A DNA stretch of 64,000 bases from Streptomyces sp. WMMC500 (GTDB taxonomy: Bacteria > Actinomycetota > Actinomycetes > Streptomycetales > Streptomycetaceae), in contig NZ_CP114905.1 of assembly GCF_027497195.1 (NCBI RefSeq), forward strand, positions 434,001 through 498,000. Direction: 5' to 3'. A model generated the notes under the pieces. It worked only from the letters and a program-made list of their open reading frames with translations. It was not told where the DNA came from and made no database searches. Positions 8,252 through 17,005 of this stretch are shown one piece after another (within the stretch, counting starts at the first letter, position 1; every line of letters begins with the position of its first letter). Both the position numbers and the translations under genes were made by a program.

Positions 8252-9037
8252 TCAGAAGAGCCAGAGGGCCGTCACCGCGGTGTTGTGGACCGTGTGCGCG
8301 ACGACGCAGGGGACGATCGAGCGGCGCCACAGGAGCAGGGCCGTGGTGACCGCCGCCAGGAAGGCGGCGAAGATCAGGTTGACGGGGCCGCCGAGCTCGT
8401 GGCCGGTGGTGAAGACGAGGGCGGAGAGGGCCGCGGCCGCGGCGAGGGTGGTGTGGCGGAGGAGGGGGGTGGGGATCGTGTCGCGGGCTCGGGGGGTGGC
8501 CAGGAAGGTCAGGAGGAGCAGGAGGGGCGCGCGGAAGAGGAGTTCCTCGTGGACGGGGGCGGACAGGGCGCCGTCGAGCAGGTGGACGGTGGTGGAGGTA
8601 CCGGCCACCGCGGTGTGGCGGGGGTCGTCCGCGGCGGGGGTGGACGAGAGCGCGGGGATGCGGACGAGGAACTCGGCGACGGCCAGGCACAGGGCGCCCG
8701 CGCCGAGGCCGGCGGCCAGGCTGACCGCTGCCGTGCGGCGGGTGCCGGGGCGTAGGCCCAGGGCCGTGGTGAGGCGGGCGGCGGCGGCTTTCAGGGACGT
8801 ACGGGAGCCGGCGAGGAGCGCGGCGACGATGGTGAAGGCGGCGGCCAGTCCGAGGGCCGGGGCGATGTCGTGGGTGGAGAGCTTCCACGCCTCGTAGCCC
8901 GGGAGGAGCGTCAGGCCGATCGGGACGAGCAGCGAGGTGCACGTCAGCGCCACCCACAGGAACGTCACCGACAGCAGCCGCAGCACCCCCGGGTCGAGGT
9001 CGAGGCGGTGTATCAGCGCTGCTGTGCGGGTGGTCAC
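8252..9037 (-). CDS. CPBP-family intramembrane metalloprotease
   Basis: 261-residue polytopic membrane protein of the CAAX protease / bacteriocin-processing (ABI) family. Several hydrophobic spans are visible, beginning at LLSVTFLWVALTCTSLL. The family's conserved motifs are present in order: EELLFR (catalytic Glu pair and Arg), a second motif with His in LVFTTGHE, and a third in HTVHNT. The last two supply metal ligands. Predicted to cleave peptide bonds within the membrane; the substrate is unknown. The start is GTG. It lies 107 bases from the tRNA gene and is probably monocistronic. Confidence 0.88.
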   Translation of the reverse strand: MTTRTAALIHRLDLDPGVLRLLSVTFLWVALTCTSLLVPIGLTLLPGYEAWKLSTHDIAPALGLAAAFTIVAALLAGSRTSLKAAAARLTTALGLRPGTRRTAAVSLAAGLGAGALCLAVAEFLVRIPALSSTPAADDPRHTAVAGTSTTVHLLDGALSAPVHEELLFRAPLLLLLTFLATPRARDTIPTPLLRHTTLAAAAALSALVFTTGHELGGPVNLIFAAFLAAVTTALLLWRRSIVPCVVAHTVHNTAVTALWLF

Positions 9038-9135
9038 GCGGCTGGCTCCAGCGGTTCGGCACCGTTCGGGGGACCGCTCAACCGTAGGGAGGAGCCGGGC
9101 GCGGCCACCACGGTCTTAGGTCCCGACGCGCCCCG

Positions 9136-10236
9136 CTACTCCAGGCGCGCCACCCTGCCCTGCTCCCCCGCCGCCCAGCAGCCGAGGTCGGCGGAGCAGT
9201 CGACCGTGTCGTACGAACCGGAGTCGAAGCCGTGCCACGTGCGCCCCGCGTCGAGCGTGACGTCCGAGCCCGTCGGGCCCACGGCCAGGGCGACGGTGCG
9301 GCTGTGCGGCAGCCAGGTCACACCCGAGCGGTACGCGGGCGGCGGCTTGCGGGCGTCCGCCCAGGTCGCGCCGCCGTCGCCGGTGCGGGCCGCCGCGTCC
9401 GGCGAGGGGTTGCCGGGCTGGAAGTCGCCGCCGACCGCGAGGCCGTGGCGGGCGTCGCGGAAGGCCAGGGCGAAGACGCCGCGTGCCGGGTCGCCGGCCG
9501 GGATGCCGGACTCGGCCTCGGTCCACGTGCGGCCGCGGTCGGCAGAGTGCAGGACGCGCGCCGTCGCGCCGCCGCCGGTGGCGAACCAGGCGTCCGCACG
9601 GCCGGTGCTCACCAGGCACTGGCCGCTGGCCGCGAACGCCGCGTCGCCCTGCTGCGCCGGCGGCATGCCGTCGTCGGGCAACACCCGCCAGGAGCGGCCG
9701 CCGTCGGACGTCGACAGGATGCGGAACCGGCCGTTCACCGGGTCGCTCAGCGCGAGTCCGTCCCGGCCGCCGGCGAAGAAGGTGACGCAGTCGTAGAAGG
9801 CGTCGGGGTGGTCGTTGCGGAAGGTCTCGGTCCAGGTCGCGCCGGCGTCGTCGGTGCGGTAGATGCGGGAGTCCTCGCCCGGTCCGATGGACAGGACGAC
9901 CGCGCTTCGCCGGCCCAGCGCCTCGATGTCGCGGAACTCCAGCGCCTCGGTCCCCGGCGGGGACACGTCCCGCCAGGTCCGCCCGCCGTCCGTCGTGCGC
10001 AGCACCGTGCCGCCCGAGCCGGACGTCCACGCCGTGTCGCGGCCGACCGCCGACAGCCCGCGCAGCCGGGCGTCGCTGCCGGTGTCCTTCAGCTCCCAGC
10101 CGGGCAGGTCCCGGCGCTCGTGTGGACGGTCGGTGCCGGCGTGGGCCGGGCCGGCGGCGAGGCCGAGGCCGGCGGCGAGCGTGGCCGCGCCGAGGCAGGC
10201 GACGGCGTGGCGACTCAGAGTTCCCCGCAGCGTCAT
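9136..10236 (-). CDS. secreted YCF48/BNR-repeat beta-propeller protein
   Basis: 366 residues with a clear signal peptide (RHAVACLGAATLAAGLGL, then AGPAHA). The mature part is a series of Asp-box-like repeats: TVLRTTDGGRTWRDV, IYRTDDAGATWTET, ILSTSDGGRSWRVL, VLHSADRGRTWTE, ARTGDGGATWAD, and near the end VTLDAGRTWHGF. Such sialidase/YCF48-type propellers are non-catalytic binding or scaffold folds, and automatic annotation as oxidoreductase is common but unsupported here. I chose the ATG that begins the signal peptide; a GTG nine codons upstream (10263) is possible, and neither has a good ribosome site. Confidence 0.75.
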   Translation of the reverse strand: MTLRGTLSRHAVACLGAATLAAGLGLAAGPAHAGTDRPHERRDLPGWELKDTGSDARLRGLSAVGRDTAWTSGSGGTVLRTTDGGRTWRDVSPPGTEALEFRDIEALGRRSAVVLSIGPGEDSRIYRTDDAGATWTETFRNDHPDAFYDCVTFFAGGRDGLALSDPVNGRFRILSTSDGGRSWRVLPDDGMPPAQQGDAAFAASGQCLVSTGRADAWFATGGGATARVLHSADRGRTWTEAESGIPAGDPARGVFALAFRDARHGLAVGGDFQPGNPSPDAAARTGDGGATWADARKPPPAYRSGVTWLPHSRTVALAVGPTGSDVTLDAGRTWHGFDSGSYDTVDCSADLGCWAAGEQGRVARLE

Positions 10237-10336
10237 GGCGGAGGAACGTAGCAGCCCCCGCACCGCTTGACGAGGGTGCCGGGACGGCCACGCGGCCTCG
10301 TCACCGGGCCTCCGCCGTGGTCGTACGTAGCGGGGC

Positions 10337-10870
10337 TCAGGCCCGCTCCGGCCACGCCTGGGGCGACGGGGACTGGCAGGGTGCCCCGTCCAGGACGCGC
10401 GTCACCGCGTCCGTGAGCGCGGCGCGCTCCCCGGCGTCCAGCCCCGCGGCCATCGCGGCGACCCGGGCCGTCACTCCGACGTGTGCGCGGCCGGCGAGCG
10501 CCTCCCCCGCCCCGGTCAGCGTGATCCGGCACGCCCGGCCGTCGTCGGCGTCCGGCGTACGGGCCACCAGACCCCGCCGCTCGACGCGGTCCACCAGGCC
10601 GGTCAGCCCCGACCTGCCCAGGCGCAGCCAGCGGCTCAGCTCACTCATCCCCACCGGACCGCCGCTGAGCGCGCACAGCAACTGGACCTGTTGCGGGGTG
10701 AGGCCCTGCTCGCGCCCGGCCTCCGCGAGAACGTGCTGCAGCGTGTGCGTGAGCCGTATCAGCGCGCCCGCCAGTCCGGCCGCGCCGGCGTCGTCGGCCT
10801 GCGCCTTCGGCTCCGGGCGCGCCGCCGGCGCGGCCGGCACCGTCGTCCGTTCCGTCTGCTCGCTCGTCAT
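10337..10870 (-). CDS. MarR-family transcriptional regulator
   Basis: 177 residues. After a flexible 30-residue Ala/Pro-rich N-terminus comes a winged helix-turn-helix of MarR type: GLTPQQVQLLCALSGG, the recognition region LSRWLRLGRSGLTGLVDRVE, and wing RRGLVARTPDADDGRACRIT. The C-terminal helix completes the dimer interface. It is divergent from the LLM-hemerythrin gene across a 97-base interval with two near-identical palindromes, so it probably represses itself and that gene, with release by a small ligand or oxidant. A GGGAGGTG ribosome site precedes the ATG. Confidence 0.9.
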   Translation of the reverse strand: MTSEQTERTTVPAAPAARPEPKAQADDAGAAGLAGALIRLTHTLQHVLAEAGREQGLTPQQVQLLCALSGGPVGMSELSRWLRLGRSGLTGLVDRVERRGLVARTPDADDGRACRITLTGAGEALAGRAHVGVTARVAAMAAGLDAGERAALTDAVTRVLDGAPCQSPSPQAWPERA

Positions 10871-10897
10871 GGCACCTCCCGGGGAACACCTCCAAGT

Positions 10898-10942
10898 TTG
10901 ACACTAGTTCGCGGCGCGAAATAATCTGGTTCGCGGCACGAA
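10898..10942 (+). promoter_or_regulatory. LLM-gene promoter with paired MarR-type operators
   Basis: TTGACA (10898-10903), a 16-base gap and AATAAT (10920-10925) make a near-consensus promoter toward the LLM-hemerythrin gene. Two 13-bp palindromes, TTCGCGGCGCGAA (10908-10920) and TTCGCGGCACGAA (10930-10942), are spaced 22 bases start to start (two helical turns). The first fills the -35/-10 spacer and the second covers the expected start point. Occupation would block transcription. The divergent marR start is 28 bases to the left of the -35. Confidence 0.65.
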
Positions 10943-10967
10943 CAATTTCCCTCCGCTGAGGAAGCCC

Positions 10968-12464
10968 ATGCCCGACTACGGCCACGATCTCCGCTTCGGC
11001 ATCAACCTCATCCCCTCCAGCCGGGACCCGGAGGCGACCGTCACGCTCGCGCAGCTCTCGGAACGCGCCGGTGCCGACCTGATCACCTTCCAGGACCACC
11101 CGTACCAGCCCGCGTTCCTCGACACCTGGACGCTGTTGTCCTACGTCGCCGCGCGCACGGACAGGGTCACCCTCGCCGGCAACGTCCACCCGCTCCCCCT
11201 GCGCCCGCCGGCCCTGCTGGCGCGCGGCGCGGCGAGCCTGGACCTGCTCAGCGGCGGGCGGTTCGAGCTGGCGCTCGGCGCCGGCGGGTTCGTCGACGCC
11301 GTCGCGGCGCTCGGCGGGCCGCGGCGCTCGCCCGGCGAGGCCGTGGAGGCGCTGGACGAGGGGATCCGGATCATCCGCGAGACGTGGGACACCGACGCCC
11401 GCGGCGGGATCCGCTTCGACGGGCGGCACTACCGCGTGCAGGGCGCCAAGCGCGGCCCGCGGCCGGCGCACGAGATGCAGATCTGGCTCGGCGCGTTCAA
11501 GCCGCGGATGCTGCGCCTCATCGGCCGGTCGGCGGACGGGTGGCTGCCGTCGCTGCCGTCCCTGGACTCGCCCGGCGCCCTCGCCGAGGGCAACAAGGTG
11601 ATCGACGAGGCGGCGGTGGCGGCGGGGCGTGCGCCCGGGGACGTGCGGCGGCTGCTCAACCTCGGGCAGGAGCACCCGGCCGAGCAGCTCGCGGAGTTCG
11701 CGCTCTCGTACGGCACGGCCACGTTCCTGATCATGACCGGCGACCCGCGGCAGATCGAGCGCTTCGCCGGCGAGGTCGCCCCCGCCGTACGCGCTCTCGT
11801 CGCCGAGGAGCGTGGCGCGGTGCCCGAGCCCGTACGCGAAGAGCGGGACGTGGCCCGGGTGCGGGGCGGTGGCGGTCCGCACCGTACGGCCGGCGAAGAA
11901 CAGACGTCCGCCGCGCGACCGGCGCTCTGGGACGAGAGCACCCGCCCCACCGTGCCCGAGGCCCGCACCGCCCGCCCCGGCGAGGACGTCTCCGCCGGCC
12001 ACCACCTCGTCGAGGTCCACGACCATCTGCGTGACGAGCTGGAGCGGCTGCGCGAGCTGGTCGTCCAGGTGGCCGACGGCTCCCTCACCCCCGGCGCCGC
12101 CCGCTCGCACATCGCGGCGATGACCCTGCGCCAGAGCAACTGGTCACTCGGCGCCCACTGCGCCGCGTACTGCCGGGTCCTCACCCTCCACCACACCGCC
12201 GAGGACCGGCAGGTGTTCCCGGAGCTGCGCCGGTTCGACCCGCGGCTCGCGCCCGTCATCGACCGGCTGGCGGAGGAGCACCGGGTCATAGACGACGTGC
12301 TGGAGAACGTCGACCGCGCGCTGGTCGCCTTCGTCGCGGGCCCGGAGGGGGCGGCGGAGCTGCGGAGCGCGGTCGGCCTGCTCGCGGAGGCGCTGCTGTC
12401 GCACCTGGCGTACGAGGAGGGCGAGCTGGTCGCGCCGCTGGGCCGGCTCATGGGCGGAGGCTGA
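10968..12464 (+). CDS. LLM-class flavin-dependent oxidoreductase fused to hemerythrin-like domain
   Basis: 498 residues. About 1-280 is a luciferase-like monooxygenase TIM barrel (GINLIPSSRDPEATVTLAQL, ELALGAGGFVDAV, RDGLL-type helices replaced by RIIRETWDTD), which uses reduced FMN or F420. A charged linker (about 281-345) leads to a C-terminal hemerythrin/HHE four-helix bundle with His/Glu motifs HHLVEVHDHL, HHTAEDRQVFP, EEHRVIDD and HLAYEEGEL, able to hold a di-iron centre. The fusion suggests oxygen, NO or redox sensing or delivery coupled to flavin chemistry. A GAGGAAG ribosome site precedes the ATG. The adjacent MarR operators predict induction by a chemical signal. Confidence 0.85.
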   Translation: MPDYGHDLRFGINLIPSSRDPEATVTLAQLSERAGADLITFQDHPYQPAFLDTWTLLSYVAARTDRVTLAGNVHPLPLRPPALLARGAASLDLLSGGRFELALGAGGFVDAVAALGGPRRSPGEAVEALDEGIRIIRETWDTDARGGIRFDGRHYRVQGAKRGPRPAHEMQIWLGAFKPRMLRLIGRSADGWLPSLPSLDSPGALAEGNKVIDEAAVAAGRAPGDVRRLLNLGQEHPAEQLAEFALSYGTATFLIMTGDPRQIERFAGEVAPAVRALVAEERGAVPEPVREERDVARVRGGGGPHRTAGEEQTSAARPALWDESTRPTVPEARTARPGEDVSAGHHLVEVHDHLRDELERLRELVVQVADGSLTPGAARSHIAAMTLRQSNWSLGAHCAAYCRVLTLHHTAEDRQVFPELRRFDPRLAPVIDRLAEEHRVIDDVLENVDRALVAFVAGPEGAAELRSAVGLLAEALLSHLAYEEGELVAPLGRLMGGG

Positions 12465-12527
12465 CCCGGCGCGGTCCCTCCGGCCGGTCGCGGGGCGGAT
12501 GTCGGCGGGGTGGGCGACGATGGGGGC

Positions 12528-14063
12528 ATGCTCTTCGCCGACCTCGCCCGTACCTCGCGGGAGATCGCCGCCACCCGGGCCCGCTCGGAGAAGACCGCGC
12601 TGCTCGCCGCGGTGTTCCGCGAGACAGACCCCGCCGACGCGCCCCTCGTGGTCACGTATCTGGCGGGGCGGCTGCCGCAGCGCAGGACCGGCGTGGGCTG
12701 GAGCGCGCTGAAGGACGCCCCCGCCGCCGCCCGTCAGCCGCGGCTGACGGTGCGCGAGGTGAACGAGGCGTTCGACGCCATCGCCGCCGTCTCCGGCAAG
12801 GGCGCCCAGGCCGAGCGGCGCCGGCTGCTGCACAAGCTGCTGGGCGCCGCCACGGCGGAGGAGCAGCGGTTCCTCGCCGGGCTGATCGGCGGTGAGCTGC
12901 GGCAGGGCGCGCTGGACGCGCTCGCGGCCGAGGGCCTGGCCGTCGCGGTGGACACCGACCCGGCCGGAGTGCGGCGCGCGGTGATGCTCGCCGGTTCCGT
13001 GGGCACGGTCGCCGAGGCGGTGCTGGCCCGCGGCCCGGAGGCGCTGGCGGACTTCCGGCTGTCGGTCGGCAGCCCCGTTCAGCCGATGCTCGCGCAGTCG
13101 GCGAAAGACGTGGACGACGCGATCGGCCGGCTCGGGCCGTGCGCGGTGGAGGAGAAGCTCGACGGCATCCGGGTGCAGGTGCACCGGGACGGCGAGGACG
13201 TACGGATCTACACCCGCACGCTCGACGAGATCACCGACCGGCTCCCCGAGGTCGTCGCCGCCGCCCACGAGCTGACCGCGGCGGCGGCCGTGCTCGACGG
13301 CGAGGTGATCGCCCTCGGCGGGGGCGGGGACCCGCGTCCGTTCCAGGAGGTCGCCGGCCGCGTGGGCTCCCGGGTCGACGTGGCGGGCGCGCGGCAGACG
13401 CTCCCGGTGCACCCGGTCTTCTTCGACCTGCTCGCCGTCGACGGCCGCGACCTGCTGGCCACACCGGCCCGCGAGCGCCACGCCGAGCTGGCGAGGATCA
13501 CCCCGGAGCCGCGCCGCGTACGCCGGATCGAGGTCGCCGATCCCGGGGACGCGGCGCAGCGGGCGGCGGCGCGGGAGTTCACCGCCGCGACGCTGGCGCG
13601 CGGGCACGAGGGCGTCGTCGTCAAGGCCCTGGACTCGGAGTACAGCGCGGGCCGCCGCGGCGCGGCGTGGCTGAAGGTCAAGCCGGTGCACACGCTGGAT
13701 TTGGTGGTGCTGGCGGCGGAGTGGGGCCACGGGCGGCGTACGGGCACGCTGTCGAACCTGCACCTCGGCGCGCGGCGCGAGGACGGCTCGTTCGCGATGC
13801 TCGGCAAGACGTTCAAGGGCATGACGGACGCGCTGCTGGCGTGGCAGACGGAGCGGCTGCAGGAGCTGTCGGTGGCGCAGAAGGACTGGGGCGTGGTGGT
13901 GCAGCCGGAGCTGGTGGTGGAGGTCGCGTTCGACGGGGTGCAGCGCTCGCCGCGCTATCCGGAGGGGGTGACGCTGCGGTTCGCGCGCGTGGTGCGGTAC
14001 CGGGACGACAAGACTGCGGCGGAGGCGGACACGGTGGCGTCGGTCCTGGAGCTGCTGCGCTGA
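12528..14063 (+). CDS. ATP-dependent DNA ligase
   Basis: 511 residues. An N-terminal alpha-helical DNA-binding domain (LLAAVFRETDPADAPLV, AAATAEEQRFLAGLI) is followed by the nucleotidyltransferase domain with the adenylation motif EEKLDGIRVQ; Lys210 would form the ligase-AMP intermediate. Motif IV-like EGVVVKALDS and motif V WLKVKP are present, and the C-terminal OB domain ends at VLELLR. It seals nicks using ATP and is an accessory ligase next to the NAD-dependent LigA expected elsewhere in the genome. The ATG at 12528 is preferred over an in-frame GTG at 12510. A strong hairpin separates it from the convergent nuclease gene. Confidence 0.92.
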   Translation: MLFADLARTSREIAATRARSEKTALLAAVFRETDPADAPLVVTYLAGRLPQRRTGVGWSALKDAPAAARQPRLTVREVNEAFDAIAAVSGKGAQAERRRLLHKLLGAATAEEQRFLAGLIGGELRQGALDALAAEGLAVAVDTDPAGVRRAVMLAGSVGTVAEAVLARGPEALADFRLSVGSPVQPMLAQSAKDVDDAIGRLGPCAVEEKLDGIRVQVHRDGEDVRIYTRTLDEITDRLPEVVAAAHELTAAAAVLDGEVIALGGGGDPRPFQEVAGRVGSRVDVAGARQTLPVHPVFFDLLAVDGRDLLATPARERHAELARITPEPRRVRRIEVADPGDAAQRAAAREFTAATLARGHEGVVVKALDSEYSAGRRGAAWLKVKPVHTLDLVVLAAEWGHGRRTGTLSNLHLGARREDGSFAMLGKTFKGMTDALLAWQTERLQELSVAQKDWGVVVQPELVVEVAFDGVQRSPRYPEGVTLRFARVVRYRDDKTAAEADTVASVLELLR

Positions 14064-14138
14064 GGGCGGCGCGCCGCACACGGCCCGGCGCGCCCGAGGC
14101 GGAGACGCGGGGCCGGCCCTTCCGGAACCGGCGCGCGC

Positions 14139-14180
14139 GGGACCGGGAGCGGCGGCTCCGCGACCGCCGCCCCCGGTCCC
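14139..14180. terminator. bidirectional terminator between convergent genes
   Basis: GGGACCGGG-a-GCGGCGG pairs with CCGCCGC-c-CCCGGTCCC: 16 bp with one mismatch and an 8-base loop, lying between the ligase stop (14063) and the stop of the minus-strand nuclease gene (14283). Confidence 0.7.
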
Positions 14181-14282
14181 GCACCGGGGCCGGGCCGTCC
14201 CCGGCCCCGGCGGGCCCCGGCCACGCACGCCGGCCCGCGACAGGCGCCGGCGCGTGTCCCCCTTGACCGGGGCGGCTCGTGG

Positions 14283-15383
14283 TCAGTAGTGGATGCGCGC
14301 CCCCACCGCCCGGTGGTCGGAGTAGTCCATGTCCTGGTTGTCGCTGCCGGTCAGCTCCAGGTCGGCCGCGTCGCCCTCGTCGAAGTCCGGGACGACCGGG
14401 TGGCTCGTGCGCGGCGGCGCACCGGTCGGGTTGCGGGTGAGGAGGAAGTCGATGCGGCGCGGCTTGTTCGTGTGCAGCGTCCACTTGTCGGCCAGGCAGT
14501 CCGGGATCGGCCCGCCCGCGTCGGCGCAGCCGGCGTAGACGGCGTCGCGGAAGCGGTGCGGGCCGCCGAGGTCGCCGTTGGTCGCCTCGTACCAGGTGGT
14601 CCAGTCGTCCTGGCCGTTGGTGGTGCTGGCGGAGTGGTTGGTGTCGCCGCCGGCGACGAAGAGGTCGGCGGCGCCGTAGCCGTCCTCGGTCAGCTCGTTG
14701 CTCAGCTCGCCGGCGTTGGAGACGTTGCAGTACGTGCCGCCGTGGTCCTGCGTCGGCCAGTGGAAGGAGGCGGCGGTGACCGTCCTGCCGGAGAGCCTGT
14801 CGAGGAGCAGCGCCTTGACGCCCTTGCTCCGAGGCTGGTCGTTGTTGACGCACTGCCGCGAGCCCTCGGGGAACTCCCGCTGCGCCTGCCAGCGGTTGTC
14901 CGGCGAGGCGGACGTCTTCAGCGAGAGCCGGTCGGTGCGCCAGATGACGCCGTTGGTCTGCTTCACCCGCCCCGCGCAGCCGTTCTCGTAGTCGGCCGGC
15001 TCGTCCTCCGCGAGGACGCCGGCGTAGTTCTCGCCGAAGTGCTCCTTCATCCGCTGCAGCAGCAGGTCGAGCTGCGCGCGGTCGCTGATCTGCTGGACGA
15101 GGTAGATGTCCGGCCGGTACTCCTGGAGGCGCATGTAGTACATGAGGTCGTGCCAGTCGCCGGGGCAGGACTCCGTCGTCGTCGGCAGGTTCTCCACGTT
15201 GGCGTCGTAGACCTGCAGGAACGACGGGTCGGTGTTCGGCACCGCCTCCGCGGCGGCCACCGCGCCCGCGCCGCGGGCGTCCCCGCCGCCCGCGGGCCCG
15301 GAGGCGGGCGCCGGTGACGCCAGGACGAAGGGTGCCGCCAGTGCGGCGACGCCCAGGAGTGTGCGGGTCTGCCACGCGTTCAT
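14283..15383 (-). CDS. secreted endonuclease/exonuclease/phosphatase-family protein
   Basis: 366 residues with an N-terminal export signal (LLGVAALAAPFVLASPAPAS). The mature protein has the EEP/DNase-I-like plan: VYDANVENLP at the start, RPDIYLVQQI where the metal-binding Glu strand normally lies (here Gln-Gln), FHWPTQDHGG, LFVAGGDTN (Asp-x-Asn catalytic pair), KPRRIDFLLT and the terminal SDHRAV Asp-His. It is probably an extracellular nuclease or phosphodiesterase. The ATG at 15383 has an AGGGGG ribosome site; another ATG lies two codons upstream. The missing canonical Glu in the QQ motif leaves activity to be shown. Confidence 0.78.
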   Translation of the reverse strand: MNAWQTRTLLGVAALAAPFVLASPAPASGPAGGGDARGAGAVAAAEAVPNTDPSFLQVYDANVENLPTTTESCPGDWHDLMYYMRLQEYRPDIYLVQQISDRAQLDLLLQRMKEHFGENYAGVLAEDEPADYENGCAGRVKQTNGVIWRTDRLSLKTSASPDNRWQAQREFPEGSRQCVNNDQPRSKGVKALLLDRLSGRTVTAASFHWPTQDHGGTYCNVSNAGELSNELTEDGYGAADLFVAGGDTNHSASTTNGQDDWTTWYEATNGDLGGPHRFRDAVYAGCADAGGPIPDCLADKWTLHTNKPRRIDFLLTRNPTGAPPRTSHPVVPDFDEGDAADLELTGSDNQDMDYSDHRAVGARIHY

Positions 15384-15583
15384 GCTCATCCCCCTGTGTT
15401 CCGGTCGGTCACGGCAGGATCGCCCGGCGCGGCGCGCAGCGGCCGGGGATTGCACCAGAACGCAAACAAACGGGGGCGTCCCGGGGCGGGTCGACCGCCC
15501 GCCGGGGCGGTTGCCATCGGGTGTTCCCCACGGGTAAAGATCCACGTCGTGACAACCTCGCCCGGACCGGTCACACCTTCGGT

Positions 15584-17005
15584 ATGCGTCTCGCTCTCGT
15601 CTCCGAGTCCTTCCCGCCCGACGTCAACGGGGTCGCCCACTGCGCCCTGCAGACCGTCCGGCACCTGGTGCGCCGGGGTCACGACCCGCTCGTGATCGCC
15701 CCGGACGCGCCCGCCGCCGGCGACGCGCCGTCGTGGGGTACGGACTCGGACGTCCCCTGTCCTGTCGTACGCATCCCCTCTGTCCCCCTCCCCGGCTACC
15801 GCCAGGTCCGCGTCGCTCTCCCCACCCGCAGCCTGGCCCCGGTGCTCGCCGACCACGGCACCGAACTCGTCCATTTCGCCGCCCCCTTCGTCCTCGGCGC
15901 CCGCGGCATGTCCGCCGCCGTCCGGCTCGGCCTCCCCACCGTCGCCGTGTACCAGACCGACCTCGCCACGTACGCCCGCACCTACCTCGGCGCGGGCACG
16001 TCGCTCACCTGGCGCCGGCTGCGCGCCGTGCACCGCAAGGCGGACCGCACCCTCGCCCCGTCGCTCGCCGCCGCCTCGGACCTCACCGCCCACGGCATCC
16101 CGCGGGTACGGCTGTGGGCCCGCGGCGTCGACGCGCGGCGCTTCCACCCCGACCACCGCGACGAGCGGCTGCGCCGCGAACTCGCCCCGGGCGGCGAACT
16201 GCTCGTCGGCTACGTGGGCCGGCTGGCGCCGGAGAAGCACGTCGCCCTGCTGCGCGAGCTGTGCGCGGAACCCGGTGTACGGGTCGTCGTCACCGGCGAC
16301 GGGCCCAGCGAGGCCGCGCTGCGCGCCGCGCTGCCGGGCGCGCACTTCACCGGCCGCCGCACCGGCGCGGAGCTGGCGCGGCTGTTCGCCTCGCTCGACG
16401 TCTTCGTGCACACCGGCCCGTACGAGACCTTCTGCCAGACCGTGCAGGAGGCGATGGCCAGCGGTGTCCCGGTCGTCGCCCCGGCGCGCGGCGGACCGCT
16501 GGACCTCGTCGCGCACGAACGGACGGGCCTGTTGGTGCCGCCGCACGACGCGGAGGCGATCCGGACGGCCGTGCTCCGGCTCCGCGACCCGGCGCTGCGG
16601 GCCGGCTACGGCGCGGCGGCCCGGTCGGCCGTGGAACGGCGTAGCTGGGAACGCATCGGCGACGAACTCCTGGAGCACTACACGGAGGTCCTGACGGAAG
16701 CCGCCACCCGGACACCGCGCGAGACACCCCGGCCGGCCGCGGCACCCGTGGCCCCGCCGGTCTCCGCGCCCGCCGTCCGGCGGCGTTACGTACCCCTGCC
16801 CCACCGGCGCCGCCCGGCGGTGGCCGCGGACCCGGCGGCAACCGGCGCCGGGCGACGGCTCATACGCCTCCGGGGCCCGCGCCCCGCGACGCCGGAGCCC
16901 GCCGCTCCGGCGGCCGCGCCCGGCGCCCGCGTCGCCCCTCTCGGCGACGACGAGCGCCGAGCCCCCCACGGCGACACCCCCGTCGACTCAGGAGGCACCC
17001 CATGA
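15584..17005 (+). CDS. GT4 glycosyltransferase (mannosyltransferase-like) with disordered tail
   Basis: 473 residues. GT-B fold: N-terminal MRLALVSESFPPDVNGVAH is the acceptor-side signature of the alpha-mannosyltransferase (MgtA/PimB-like) group; C-terminal domain shows LLVGYVGRLAPEKH and the E-x7-E donor motif YETFCQTVQEAMASG, consistent with a retaining enzyme using a GDP or UDP sugar. After about residue 370 comes a 100-residue Pro/Ala/Arg-rich tail without predicted fold. The start ATG is the one beginning the Rossmann strand; upstream in-frame codons are low-complexity. The stop overlaps the next gene's ATG (ATGA), so the two are translationally coupled. Confidence 0.85.
   Translation: MRLALVSESFPPDVNGVAHCALQTVRHLVRRGHDPLVIAPDAPAAGDAPSWGTDSDVPCPVVRIPSVPLPGYRQVRVALPTRSLAPVLADHGTELVHFAAPFVLGARGMSAAVRLGLPTVAVYQTDLATYARTYLGAGTSLTWRRLRAVHRKADRTLAPSLAAASDLTAHGIPRVRLWARGVDARRFHPDHRDERLRRELAPGGELLVGYVGRLAPEKHVALLRELCAEPGVRVVVTGDGPSEAALRAALPGAHFTGRRTGAELARLFASLDVFVHTGPYETFCQTVQEAMASGVPVVAPARGGPLDLVAHERTGLLVPPHDAEAIRTAVLRLRDPALRAGYGAAARSAVERRSWERIGDELLEHYTEVLTEAATRTPRETPRPAAAPVAPPVSAPAVRRRYVPLPHRRRPAVAADPAATGAGRRLIRLRGPRPATPEPAAPAAAPGARVAPLGDDERRAPHGDTPVDSGGTP

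Noticed and set aside
9136..10263. Oxidoreductase annotation for the secreted propeller protein
   Set aside because: The sequence consists of Asp-box/YCF48-like repeats with no cofactor site.
12144..14228. 694-codon minus-strand frame opposite the DNA ligase
   Set aside because: No recognisable motif; it is an Arg/His/Pro-rich shadow of the ligase gene with intact motifs on the plus strand.
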